This document shows, piece by piece, positions 1 to 8,068 of a stretch of 64,000 bases of DNA. The notes beneath the pieces are model-generated. The model saw only the letters and a list, made by a program, of their open reading frames with translations. It ran no database searches and was not told the origin of the DNA. Within the stretch, counting starts at the first letter, position 1; each line of letters starts with the position of its first letter. The position numbers were made by a program, and so were the translations under genes. The DNA comes from Glycomyces arizonensis DSM 44726 (GTDB lineage Bacteria; Actinomycetota; Actinomycetes; Mycobacteriales; Micromonosporaceae), in the NCBI RefSeq assembly GCF_000482705.1, contig NZ_AXWO01000015.1, positions 62,001-126,000 of the forward strand. The letters run 5' to 3'.

Positions 1-1
1 C

Positions 2-331
2 GCCACCGCGGGCACCGCGCGGCACGCGCTCGTCGTCGACGAGCAGATGCGCTCGCTGTTCGCCTACCTGCGCACGTTGACGGCGCCCACCTCGGTGTTC
101 GCCGCCAGCGAGGACTGGCAGGACAAGGACTTGGGCCAGCGCGTCGACCGCGCCGCCGTCGAGCTGCTGCTGCTGTTGGAGAGCCGCTTCGCCGACAAGG
201 TCAAGGACGAGTCGTGGAAGAGCTACCAGCACGAATACGGCAGCGCCGGGGGCACCGAGCTCGACATCGACCTGAGCACCGACCTCATGCGCCTGGCCGC
301 CGGGGGCTCGGCACCGCGCACCGAGCAGTGA
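2..331 (+). CDS. FMN reductase, C-terminal part (5' end outside window)
   Basis: This is the C-terminal 109 residues of an open frame that enters from the left edge. The stretch ATAGTARHALVVDEQ followed by LFAYLRTLTAPTSVFAASEDW matches the end of NAD(P)H-dependent FMN reductases of the CE1759 type, flavodoxin-fold proteins that supply reduced FMN to luciferase-like monooxygenases. The active-site and FMN-binding N-terminal half lies outside the window. The family assignment rests on this C-terminal signature alone. The partner monooxygenase, often adjacent, would lie upstream and cannot be seen. Confidence 0.6.
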   Translation, partial: ATAGTARHALVVDEQMRSLFAYLRTLTAPTSVFAASEDWQDKDLGQRVDRAAVELLLLLESRFADKVKDESWKSYQHEYGSAGGTELDIDLSTDLMRLAAGGSAPRTEQ

Positions 332-335
332 CGGG

Positions 336-1553
336 TCAGCCCGCCTTGACGCGCCGCCTCGTGGGGGCGTAGGCGGGCACCCACTTGGCGAGCCACCCGG
401 CGCCGAACCAGGCGATCGCGCCGAGGCTCACCGCGGCGGCGGCCAGCGGGAACGCGAGCGTGATCAGGCTGATCAGGCCGGGACCGGCGACGTTGCCGAT
501 GTCGGCGCACAGCCGCCAGCCGCCGAGGAACTGGCGTCGCCCCTCCTCGGGGGCGACGTCGGCGCCGAGCGTGAGCACGATGCCCGAGGAGATGCCGTTG
601 CCCAGGCCCATCAGGCAGGCGACCAGGCCGATCGCGACCGCCGAGGCCGTCAGCGGCAGCACCAGGAACCCGGCGCCGATCACGACCATGGCCGGGAGCG
701 CCACCCACAGGCGCCCGAAGCGGTCCATGATCGCGCCGCCGGGGTAGAACAGCAGCATGTCGACGCCCGCCGAGATGCCGAAGATGACGCTGACGGTCGA
801 GGCGTCCAGGCCCTGGGACTCGGCCCACAGCGGCACGATGCTCTGGCGCGTGGCGCGCGCGGCCGAGATGAGGAGCACGCCGACGCCGAGGGTCAGCAGC
901 ACCCTGCGGTGGCGCGCGAGCACCGACCACAGGCCGGGCGGGCGCTCGACGTTGTCCACAGGGGATATCGGGGCGACGCCGGGCAGGCTCGGCAGGGTGA
1001 GGCTGAGCAGCCCGCCCGACAGGCTCATGCACGCGGCGAACGCGTAGGTCGCGCCGATCGAGAACTGGTCCACCAGCAGCGCCCCGACGAACGGGCCGAT
1101 GAACGAGCCGATCCGGAACGTGCCGCCCAGCGTCGAGAGCGCCCGGGCGCGGAAGTGCGCGGCGACCGCCTCGGTCAGGTAGGCGTGCCTCGCCAGGCCG
1201 AACACCGCCGTCGACAGGCCGGAGACGAACATCGCGGTCGACAGGACCGCCAGCGAGCCGGTCTGCGAGGCCACGAGCATCGCCGCGGCCTCGACGACGC
1301 ACGCCGCCAGGAGGACCGGCTTCTCGCCGAACCGGTGGGCCAGCGCCCCGGCGGGCAGGTCACCGGCGAGTTGGCCGACGCCGATGAGGCCGACCACCAC
1401 GGCGGCCTGCGCGACGGAGGCGCCGAGGTCGAGCGCCGAGAGGGCGATGAGCGGGAGGACGGCGCCCATGCCGATCGAGATCAGGATGGTGGGGCCGTAG
1501 ATGGGGACGAGCAGTGAGCGCCATTGGATCGTTTCGCCGCGCTCTGCCGTCAC
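336..1553 (-). CDS. MFS transporter
   Basis: A 405-residue protein with about twelve hydrophobic segments and an MFS loop (GDLPAGALAHRFGEKPV) between the early helices. It should be an inner-membrane drug or metabolite exporter; no substrate can be read. I place the start at the GTG giving VTAERGETIQWRSLL, directly before the first helix. An in-frame ATG at 1646 would add 31 unlike residues (Arg/Cys-rich) and is probably not used. It converges on the FMN reductase with only 4 bp between the stops. The upstream interval has no clear Shine-Dalgarno sequence, so the start is moderate confidence. Confidence 0.8.
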   Translation of the reverse strand: MTAERGETIQWRSLLVPIYGPTILISIGMGAVLPLIALSALDLGASVAQAAVVVGLIGVGQLAGDLPAGALAHRFGEKPVLLAACVVEAAAMLVASQTGSLAVLSTAMFVSGLSTAVFGLARHAYLTEAVAAHFRARALSTLGGTFRIGSFIGPFVGALLVDQFSIGATYAFAACMSLSGGLLSLTLPSLPGVAPISPVDNVERPPGLWSVLARHRRVLLTLGVGVLLISAARATRQSIVPLWAESQGLDASTVSVIFGISAGVDMLLFYPGGAIMDRFGRLWVALPAMVVIGAGFLVLPLTASAVAIGLVACLMGLGNGISSGIVLTLGADVAPEEGRRQFLGGWRLCADIGNVAGPGLISLITLAFPLAAAAVSLGAIAWFGAGWLAKWVPAYAPTRRRVKAG

Positions 1554-1710
1554 CGGGCGAACGTAGCAGCACGCACCGGTGCGGTCGTTCCAGCGAAGGT
1601 GATATGTGACATGAGTGCCAAGCCGAATGCTCCGCCGCGACGGCAACAGTCTTCCCTATAGGTAATATGTAATACAAGTTATAAATCGAACGAGTCGATG
1701 CGATGCATGA

Positions 1711-1751
1711 GGCCGCCCGCCGAAGACGCACCGGGTCTTCGGCGGGCGGCC
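1711..1751 (-). terminator. Strong hairpin terminator of the CE15 esterase gene
   Basis: A perfect 17-bp stem (arms 1711-1727 and 1735-1751) with a 7-nt loop begins 20 bp beyond the esterase stop codon. There is no U-tract, as is usual for actinomycete intrinsic terminators. It could also insulate the MFS gene promoter. Confidence 0.75.
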
Positions 1752-1771
1752 GCCGGGAGTGCACTGCCGGG

Positions 1772-3472
1772 TCAGGCGGCGGTGCAGGTGACCTGCGGTG
1801 AGGTGCTGGAGCCCGAGGCGACGAAGCCCCAGGCGTTGATCGTCTGCCCGGCCGCGATGTCGGCGTTCCAGCCGACGTCGCCTGCCGTCACCGATGAGCC
1901 GCTGGAACTGACGTCGGCGTTCCAGGAGCTGTTGATCGACTGGCCCGAGGGCCATGTCCATGTCAGCGTCCAGCCGCTGACGCCGCCGCTGCCGCCGGTG
2001 ATGAGCACGTTGCCCTGCCAGCCCGAGCCCCAGTCGTTGACCACGTCGATGACGGCCGTGCAGTCCGCGTCGCCGGTGGGCGGCGGGGTGGTGTCGTCGT
2101 CATCGTCCGGCGGCGTGGTGTCGTCGTCCGGAGGCGTCGTGTCGTCATCGGGCGGGGTCGTGTCGTCGTCCGGGGGAGTGGTGCCGTCGTCCGGCAGGTC
2201 GCCGCTCAGGGTCGGCGTCGACCAGTTCCTCCACTGCGAGAGGTTGCCCGACTTGCTGCTCGCGACTCGGAACACGCCGGGGCCCTGGCCCGAATCGAGC
2301 AGGAACGCCTGGATGCTCTGGCGGAGCGGCTGGTTCCACTCGGACCTGGTGGCGCAGTGCGTGCCGTTCTGGACGTCGGACCAGTAGGAGATGTTGTCCT
2401 CCACGCCGAGCGCCTTGTAGATCTCGGCGCCGCCCAGCGCGGCCACGCTGCCGGACCTGGCGCCCAGCCAGTCGACGTGCGGGTTCTCCATGATGAACAG
2501 CCCGCGCGGCGCGATCATGCCCACGATCTCGTGGGTGTCGACCGGCAGCCCGCTCGGATTGCCCGTGTAGGAGCTGAACGCGTCGCCCAGCCACGGCTGC
2601 TCGTTGTAGGCACTGCTCAGCGGCTGGGAGCCGCTCTCCTGCGCGATCGATCGGAGGGCGGGCACGCCGCCGGTGCCGGACTCGATCGGCATCGTCAGGT
2701 CGATGCGCTGGTCGAACGCGCCGGCCACGAAGGCGCCCTTGCCGTAGCGGGAGCAGCCGGTGACGCCGGTGCCGTCGGTCAGGATGTTCCCGCCGGACTG
2801 CTCGATGACGTCGATGATGCGGCTGACGCCCCACGCCTGCGCCATGAGGATCCCGGTGCTGCTGGACGAGCCGTAGATGTCGTAGAACGCGCCCTGCTTG
2901 TTATTGCGGGACGTGCCCTCGGCGCCGACCGAGTTGGGGTCGTAGTTGATGACGGCCGCGCCCGCGGACTTGATGGTGTTGGTGTCCGCGCCGAAGCCGC
3001 CGTAGACGATGACGGCCGGGAAGGGCCCCGAGCCGCTGGGGAGCGAGACCGAGGCCGAGAAGCTGGTGCTCCGACCGTTGTCGCTCACGTTCACGGTGAT
3101 GCTGGAGGAGGTCACCGACCCCGTGACGCTGTCGGGCGGGGCGGGCTTGTCGCCGTAGACGCTGCGCTCGGCCAGCTCCTTGATCTCCGCCCGGCGGCAC
3201 TCCCACTGGCTCTTGGAGGTGATGCGGGTGCCGTCCGCCCTGGTGAACGGGTCGGGGAGCAGGGAGCTGGAGGGCGTCGAGCCGGGGAGTGAAACGTTGC
3301 AGTCGGCGCCGTCGAACTCGGAGTTCGCCTCGAACGCGAGGGTGGAGGCCTCGTCACCGGTGGCGGCCTGGGCGGTCGAGAGGTGCGGTACCAGCATCAC
3401 CGCTGCGACCGCCAGCGCCGCCAGGACGACGAGCGCCATGCGGATTCTGGATCGGCCCAAACTGATGTTCAT
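1772..3472 (-). CDS. Secreted CE15 glucuronoyl methylesterase with CBM2
   Basis: The 566-residue protein starts with a signal peptide (about 1-36, ending AQA). The alpha/beta-hydrolase domain (about 45-420) carries the CE15 signature GVTGCSRYGKGAF with the nucleophile at Ser241, an acidic residue at Glu264 (PIESG) and His372 (NGTHC). A PPDDDTT-repeat linker (about 427-465) leads to a C-terminal cellulose-binding CBM2 (467-566). CE15 enzymes cut the ester between lignin and 4-O-methyl-glucuronic acid of xylan, so the enzyme should act outside the cell on lignocellulose. The start has an AAAGGA ribosome site. An 18-bp palindrome lies 28 bp upstream. No LacI-type gene lies in the window. Confidence 0.92.
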   Translation of the reverse strand: MNISLGRSRIRMALVVLAALAVAAVMLVPHLSTAQAATGDEASTLAFEANSEFDGADCNVSLPGSTPSSSLLPDPFTRADGTRITSKSQWECRRAEIKELAERSVYGDKPAPPDSVTGSVTSSSITVNVSDNGRSTSFSASVSLPSGSGPFPAVIVYGGFGADTNTIKSAGAAVINYDPNSVGAEGTSRNNKQGAFYDIYGSSSSTGILMAQAWGVSRIIDVIEQSGGNILTDGTGVTGCSRYGKGAFVAGAFDQRIDLTMPIESGTGGVPALRSIAQESGSQPLSSAYNEQPWLGDAFSSYTGNPSGLPVDTHEIVGMIAPRGLFIMENPHVDWLGARSGSVAALGGAEIYKALGVEDNISYWSDVQNGTHCATRSEWNQPLRQSIQAFLLDSGQGPGVFRVASSKSGNLSQWRNWSTPTLSGDLPDDGTTPPDDDTTPPDDDTTPPDDDTTPPDDDDDTTPPPTGDADCTAVIDVVNDWGSGWQGNVLITGGSGGVSGWTLTWTWPSGQSINSSWNADVSSSGSSVTAGDVGWNADIAAGQTINAWGFVASGSSTSPQVTCTAA

Positions 3473-3499
3473 TCGGGTTCCTTTCGGTTAGGGATGATC

Positions 3500-3517
3500 C
3501 GTCGATATATATCGACG
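3500..3517. promoter_or_regulatory. Perfect 18-bp palindrome upstream of the esterase gene
   Basis: CGTCGATATATATCGACG is its own reverse complement and lies 28 bp ahead of the esterase start, where it would overlap the -10 region. This is the expected position of a repressor operator. The regulator is unknown. Confidence 0.55.
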
Positions 3518-3984
3518 TTTATCAATATCTGGGTGTGAGTGTGAGTGCGGATGAATGACGGTCAGCGGATCGGCAACACCGCCCGGGGTCGTGGGTGCTC
3601 TGCGGTCGCCGCCGCGAGGGGACGCGGCGGGGCATCGTCGGCGCAGGGGGAGGCGCCGGGCTCGGCGCTACGTGAGCGGCGCGGCGAGTGGAGTCGTGAG
3701 GAGCGCTCCGGTGTCGCGCCGGTGTCGGGGCATGGTCGATGACGCCATGGCGAGGTCCTTGTCTGGCCAGGGGCAGTCCATCATCGACGGTGAAGGAGGC
3801 CTGGCGCGGAGTCTCCGCATGTGCCGGCGTCAATGTTCGGACCACTCGTACCGAAATTTCCGATGAAAGTTTCAGTGAGGGTCCCCACAGTATACATAGA
3901 CCGTTATCGATAAGCAAGCGCTATCGCGGCGCCGGACGTACTACTGTCGAAACCGGAACCGCCGCCTGTGAAAGGACTCCTCCC
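3518..3984. other. Intergenic region with divergent promoters
   Basis: No convincing gene is seen in these 467 bp. The short frames lack ribosome sites and family features. Just right of the esterase palindrome is an AT-rich tract. At 3904-3913 lies TTATCGATAA, the core of a LacI-type operator (CGTTATCGATAAGC), 72 bp before the methyltransferase start. Confidence 0.5.
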
Positions 3985-4608
3985 ATGCCGCGAATCAGAA
4001 CACTGGACGACCTCCGCCACTGGTGGGACCGGCACGCCGAGGACTACGACCGGTCGATGACATGGGCCGAGCGCAGGCTCTTCGACGGCACCCGGGAGTG
4101 GATCGCCGGACGGGCGCGCGGGCGCGTCCTGGAGGTCGCCGTCGGCACCGGCCTCAACCTGGAGCACTATCCGGACGGCGCCGACCTCACCGGCATCGAG
4201 TTGAGCCCGCGCATGCTCGAACGCGCCAAGAGCCGCGCCGCCTCGCTCGGCCTCGACGCGGACCTGCGCCTCGGCGACGCCCAGCGCCTGGACTTCGGCG
4301 ACTCCTCCTTCGACACCGTCGTGTGCACCTTCTCGCTGTGCTGCGTGCCCGACGAGGCGAAGGCCGTGGCCGAGATGGCGCGCGTGCTGCGCCCCGGCGG
4401 GGTGCTGCTCCTGGCCGACCACGTCGAGTCGACCTCGCTGTGGCTGCGCGCGCTCCAGCGGGCGGCCGAGATCGGCTCGGTGCCGTTCGCCGGGGAGCAC
4501 TTCCGGCGCCGCCCGATCCGGCACGTCGAGGCCGCCGGACTCAACATTGAAGAGCACGACCGGTTCAAGCGCGGCATGATCGAGCGCCTCGCCGCCCGCA
4601 AGCCCTAG
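3985..4608 (+). CDS. Class I SAM-dependent methyltransferase
   Basis: A 207-residue cytosolic methyltransferase. Motif I (VLEVAVGTGLNLEHYP, residues 48-63) binds SAM, Glu72 should hold the ribose, and GDAQRLDFGDSSFDTVVC is the motif II/III region. It resembles UbiE/PmtA-like enzymes acting on small molecules or phospholipids; the substrate is unknown. The ATG at 3985 is chosen because AAAGGA precedes it and MPRIRTLDDLRHWWDRHAEDY is the usual family N-terminus. The frame stays open further upstream, but that extension has no homologous look. It stands alone, with a putative LacI-type site upstream. Confidence 0.85.
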   Translation: MPRIRTLDDLRHWWDRHAEDYDRSMTWAERRLFDGTREWIAGRARGRVLEVAVGTGLNLEHYPDGADLTGIELSPRMLERAKSRAASLGLDADLRLGDAQRLDFGDSSFDTVVCTFSLCCVPDEAKAVAEMARVLRPGGVLLLADHVESTSLWLRALQRAAEIGSVPFAGEHFRRRPIRHVEAAGLNIEEHDRFKRGMIERLAARKP

Positions 4609-4901
4609 CGCTGCTGAGGCACTTGCCGTCACCGATGGCAGGGACCGGTTCGTCCCCCGGGCCGGGCCGATCTGGCGGTCGGGACCGCCCAGCGGTCGCG
4701 TCGGCGGCTCGGCACGCTCACCGCCGCGCACGGGCCGAGTTCTCAAGACGGCATGGACGCCCACGCCCCGCGCCGGGATTCGCGCCTATCGGCAGTGTCC
4801 GATTGAGGACACCACGTGTTCGCTCGTCTCGGGGCGAGGCGCGGCAGCGCTTCATACGCTGGTGAGCCATACCAAGCAACGATCCCAAGGGAGCCGAACG
4901 C

Positions 4902-5651
4902 ATGGACCAGAGCCTGGATCTGGACAAGATCACCACCAAGGAACCGGACAACCACAAAGTCGACAAAATCCTCCGCGAATCCGGTAACGACCCCCGCAAC
5001 CTGGAAGCCACCTGTAGCCGGGTGTCCACAGAAGAAGGCACCCGGATCATAGAGAAGCTGGCGGAGAAAAACTACCTCGATTCCATCCTGATCCGGCCTC
5101 GCAGGCTCACCTACTCCTTCGGGCCGCAGCATCCGGTCGGCGCGGGGTTCATCAACCAGACGAGCAAACCCGCGGAGAAGGAACTGGGGTGGACCGACAA
5201 GGTCGGCACCAAGACGAACTTCTCGGTGTCGGCATCGGTATCGGCGAGCGTCATGGGCCTGTTCACGGCCTCCATCACCGCCAGTTTCGGCATGGAGTGG
5301 TCGAAGGAGAAGACCTTCTCCGACAGTTTCAAGATCATGCTCGACCCCGGCGAGTACGGCTGGCTCACCCGCCGGGGCATGATGTGCACCGCCGAGGTCG
5401 ACCTCATCTTCCCCAGAACGCCAACCATGGCCGCGCTGATGATGCGGGGCGCGGTATGGCCGGCCACGATCGAGGGGTACGCGGGCAACGACGGCCGCCC
5501 CGACAGCTGGATCACCGGCCACTCCCAGAAAATCGATCCGAGCCTGCTCAGCGCGTTCGATGAGGACTCGCTCCAGCAGTTCGTCCAGTCCGAACCCGAC
5601 GGGCTCCTGCTCAACACACCCGTCCCGTTGGAGGTGCCCGTCGCCGTTTAG
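4902..5651 (+). CDS. Uncharacterised protein with aerolysin-like Ser/Thr-rich segment
   Basis: A 249-residue protein without signal peptide; a good AAGGGAG site precedes the ATG. I do not recognise the family with certainty. Residues 103-142 alternate small, hydroxyl and hydrophobic side chains (KTNFSVSASVSASV, then FTASITASF) and end in a Trp/Lys-rich stretch. A DPGEYGWLTR turn and a second beta-rich stretch follow. This layout recalls the membrane-insertion hairpin of aerolysin/ETX-MTX2 beta-pore-forming proteins and of similar unannotated actinobacterial proteins. The N-terminal 60 residues are charged and probably helical. It is a single-gene unit. Whether it is secreted, and by what route, is not visible. 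Confidence 0.6.
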   Translation: MDQSLDLDKITTKEPDNHKVDKILRESGNDPRNLEATCSRVSTEEGTRIIEKLAEKNYLDSILIRPRRLTYSFGPQHPVGAGFINQTSKPAEKELGWTDKVGTKTNFSVSASVSASVMGLFTASITASFGMEWSKEKTFSDSFKIMLDPGEYGWLTRRGMMCTAEVDLIFPRTPTMAALMMRGAVWPATIEGYAGNDGRPDSWITGHSQKIDPSLLSAFDEDSLQQFVQSEPDGLLLNTPVPLEVPVAV

Positions 5652-5706
5652 GGCCGCGGCGCCGAACGCCCGGATGATCGATTCCTCATCCAGGCCGTGA
5701 CCGGCG

Positions 5707-5758
5707 GAGAGGGTCTCGTTGCCTCAAGCCTGAAACGGCAGGGCATCGAGACCCTCTC
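5707..5758. terminator. 12-bp inverted repeat between converging genes
   Basis: GAGAGGGTCTCG and its exact complement enclose a 28-nt loop, between the aerolysin-like gene and the converging ABC permease gene. It may terminate one or both transcripts. The long loop makes this uncertain. Confidence 0.35.
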
Positions 5759-5869
5759 GGCGCACTCCCCGCGACGATCGACCACCACGCCGTCTCCCGT
5801 GGTCGGGCGACACCGGCACGGCGACCCCGACCGGTTCTTCGATGCCCCACCGCACGAACCGGCCGCCGC

Positions 5870-6772
5870 TCACTTGATGCCGGTCGTCGCCACGCCCTTG
5901 ATGAGGAACCGCTGTCCGAAGAGGAACACGAGGAACATCGGCAGCAGGGAGACCACGCTCATGGCGAACATCGACCCGTAGTCCGAACTCGACTGCGCGT
6001 CGAGGTAGCCCTTGAGCGCCACCGACACCGGCCACGTCTCGGGCAGTCGCAGGTAGACCAGCGGCCCGAAGAAGTCGCCCCACGTCCAGATGAACGTGAA
6101 GATCGCGGTCGTCGCGAGCGCCGGGACGATGAGCGGCAGCGTGATCTGGAGGTAGGAGCGGAAGTGCCCGGCGCCGTCGATGCGCGCGGCCTCGAAGATC
6201 TCCTTCGGCAGACTGCGGATGAACTGCACCATCAGGAACACGAAGAACGCGTCGGTGGCCAGGAACTTCGGCGCGACGAGCGGCAGGATCGTGTTCAGCC
6301 AGCCGAGTTCCTTGAAGATCAGGAACTGCGGCACCATCAGCACCTGGAACGGGAGCATGATCGAGCCGAGCATGATCGCGAACATCAGGTTGCGGCCGCG
6401 GAACTTCAAGCGGGCGAAGGCGTACGCCGCCAGCGAGCACGAGACCAGGTTCCCCACGATCGCGCCGAGGGCGATGATCGAGGAGTTGACGATGAACACG
6501 CTGAAGGGGAACTGGAGGTCGTTCCAGCCGTTGGCGTAGTTCTCGGCCGTCAGGTCGGTCGTGAAGACGCTGAGGTCCCGGAAGATCTCGCTGTTGGGCT
6601 TGAAGCTGGAGACGAGCAGCCAGATCAGCGGGTAGATCATCACCAGCGACAGCGCGGCGAGCATGGTGTGCTTGCCGATCGATCGCAGCCGCCGCAGCGC
6701 GGTCCCCGGGCGGCGGCGCTTCCCCGGCGGCGCGGGGGCCGGGCGGACGAGGGTTTCGGTTTCAGTCGTCAT
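5870..6772 (-). CDS. Carbohydrate ABC transporter permease (MalG type)
   Basis: A 300-residue inner-membrane permease with six predicted helices after a Pro/Arg-rich cytosolic N-terminus. The EAA loop that docks the ATPase is EAARIDGAGHFRSYLQITLP. It pairs with the MalF-like permease whose stop region overlaps its start by 11 bp, so the two are translated together. No ATPase gene lies in the cluster, so a shared MsiK-type ATPase encoded elsewhere probably powers the transporter, as is common in actinomycetes. Its role is uptake of plant-derived oligosaccharides with the binding protein encoded at 8069. Confidence 0.92.
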   Translation of the reverse strand: MTTETETLVRPAPAPPGKRRRPGTALRRLRSIGKHTMLAALSLVMIYPLIWLLVSSFKPNSEIFRDLSVFTTDLTAENYANGWNDLQFPFSVFIVNSSIIALGAIVGNLVSCSLAAYAFARLKFRGRNLMFAIMLGSIMLPFQVLMVPQFLIFKELGWLNTILPLVAPKFLATDAFFVFLMVQFIRSLPKEIFEAARIDGAGHFRSYLQITLPLIVPALATTAIFTFIWTWGDFFGPLVYLRLPETWPVSVALKGYLDAQSSSDYGSMFAMSVVSLLPMFLVFLFGQRFLIKGVATTGIK

Positions 6773-7703
6773 AGAACACCCAGTACTTCGAGAGCCAGAA
6801 GTTGATCGCGGTGAAGGCGGCGACCACGACCACGAGGAACCACGCCATGGCCGACGCGTAACCCATGTCGAGCTCGGTGAACGCCTCCTTGTAGAGCAGG
6901 AGCGTGTAGAACATCGTCGAGTCGGCGGGCCCGCCGGTGCCGCCCGAGACGACGTACGCCTGCGTGAACGCCTGGAAGGCGAAGATGATCTGCAGGACGA
7001 GGTTGAAGAAGACGATCGGGGTCAACAGCGGCAGCGTGACCGAGAAGAACTGCCGGACGCGCCCGGCGCCGTCGATCGAGGCGGCCTCGTAGAACATCTC
7101 GGGGATCTGCCGGAGCCCGGCGAGGAAGATGACCATGGGGGAGCCGAACGTCCACACGTTCAGGACGATGAGCGTGCCGAGCGCGAAGTCGGGGTGGCCG
7201 ATCCAGCCGGGCCCGTCGAAGCCGAACCAGGCGAGCACGCCGTTGACGAGGCCGTCCTTGCCGAACACCTGGCGCCACAGGATCGCGATGGCGACCGACC
7301 CGCCCATGAGGCTCGGCAGGTAGAACACCGAGCGGTAGAACGGCAGGCCCCGCAGTCCCTTGTCGAGCAGCATCGCCAGCCCGAGGGCGAGGACGAGCTG
7401 GACGGGCACGCCGACGAGCACGTAGACGACGGTGACGCGGAAGGAGTTCCAGAACCGCTCGTCGCCGAACATGGCGGTGAAGTTGTCCAGGCCGATCCAC
7501 TGGGGAGGCTGGAAGAGGTTGTACTCGGTGAACGACAGGTAGAGCGAGGCGATCATCGGCCCGACCGTGAGGCCGAGCAGGCCGATGATCCAGGGCAGGA
7601 GGAAGAGGTACGCCGCCTTGTTGTCGGGGTACCGCTCCTTGACGCGCGGGCCGCCCTTGCGTCGTTTCGCGGCCATAGTGCGCAGCTCACCGAGACTGCT
7701 CAT
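6762..7703 (-). CDS. Carbohydrate ABC transporter permease (MalF type)
   Basis: A 313-residue permease with six helices and the EAA loop EAASIDGAGRVRQFFSVTLP. I choose the ATG at 7703 (MSSLGELRTMAAKRRKGG) because AGGAGT stands 6 nt upstream. A longer frame back to 7805 would run through the operator region and adds no recognisable sequence. It is the first gene of a two-gene unit read leftward and diverges from the binding protein gene. Its promoter should lie between 7704 and about 7800, beside the first LacI-type operator. Confidence 0.92.
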   Translation of the reverse strand: MSSLGELRTMAAKRRKGGPRVKERYPDNKAAYLFLLPWIIGLLGLTVGPMIASLYLSFTEYNLFQPPQWIGLDNFTAMFGDERFWNSFRVTVVYVLVGVPVQLVLALGLAMLLDKGLRGLPFYRSVFYLPSLMGGSVAIAILWRQVFGKDGLVNGVLAWFGFDGPGWIGHPDFALGTLIVLNVWTFGSPMVIFLAGLRQIPEMFYEAASIDGAGRVRQFFSVTLPLLTPIVFFNLVLQIIFAFQAFTQAYVVSGGTGGPADSTMFYTLLLYKEAFTELDMGYASAMAWFLVVVVAAFTAINFWLSKYWVFYDD

Positions 7704-7751
7704 GAGGACTCCTAGCCTTTCGTGACCGCGGGGGACGGGGCGCCGGGACGG

Positions 7752-7765
7752 GGAAAGCGGTTGCA
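7752..7765. promoter_or_regulatory. LacI-family operator, copy 1
   Basis: GGAAAGCGGTTGCA agrees with the LacI/GalR-type consensus TGNAANCGNTTNCA at nine of ten fixed positions. It lies 49 bp upstream of the permease start, in the divergent promoter region. Confidence 0.75.
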
Positions 7766-7937
7766 CGACTGCGTTGATTATGACCGCCGCCATGCGGCTC
7801 GTCAATCGTGTCGGGCCGAAAATTATCGGAACCTCTCAGAAAGTTCCATCGATCCGACATGCCTTGTCACCTGCGGTGATGGGAGCGCTTCGCTTTCGGG
7901 AGGCGTTGACAGTCGGCGCCTGCGATGATAATTTTTC

Positions 7938-7951
7938 GGAAAGCGGTTGCA
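7938..7951. promoter_or_regulatory. LacI-family operator, copy 2
   Basis: This is an exact second copy of GGAAAGCGGTTGCA, 186 bp from the first and about 118 bp before the binding-protein start. Two sites at this spacing could allow looping by a dimer-of-dimers repressor over both divergent promoters. No LacI-type gene is in the window, so the regulator is encoded elsewhere. Confidence 0.75.
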
Positions 7952-8068
7952 ACTTTCGGCTGCCCCGGCCCAGTCTCTCCGGCGACCGCCTCGGACGACC
8001 CCTCGCGCGTCCGGATCAATGGCAACACGGTGGCCTCCCCGCCACCGACGACCACGAAACGAGGCGCA

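Noticed and set aside
3545-3866. Short frames upstream of the methyltransferase
   Set aside because: Arg/Gly-rich, without ribosome sites, and they lie in the promoter region.
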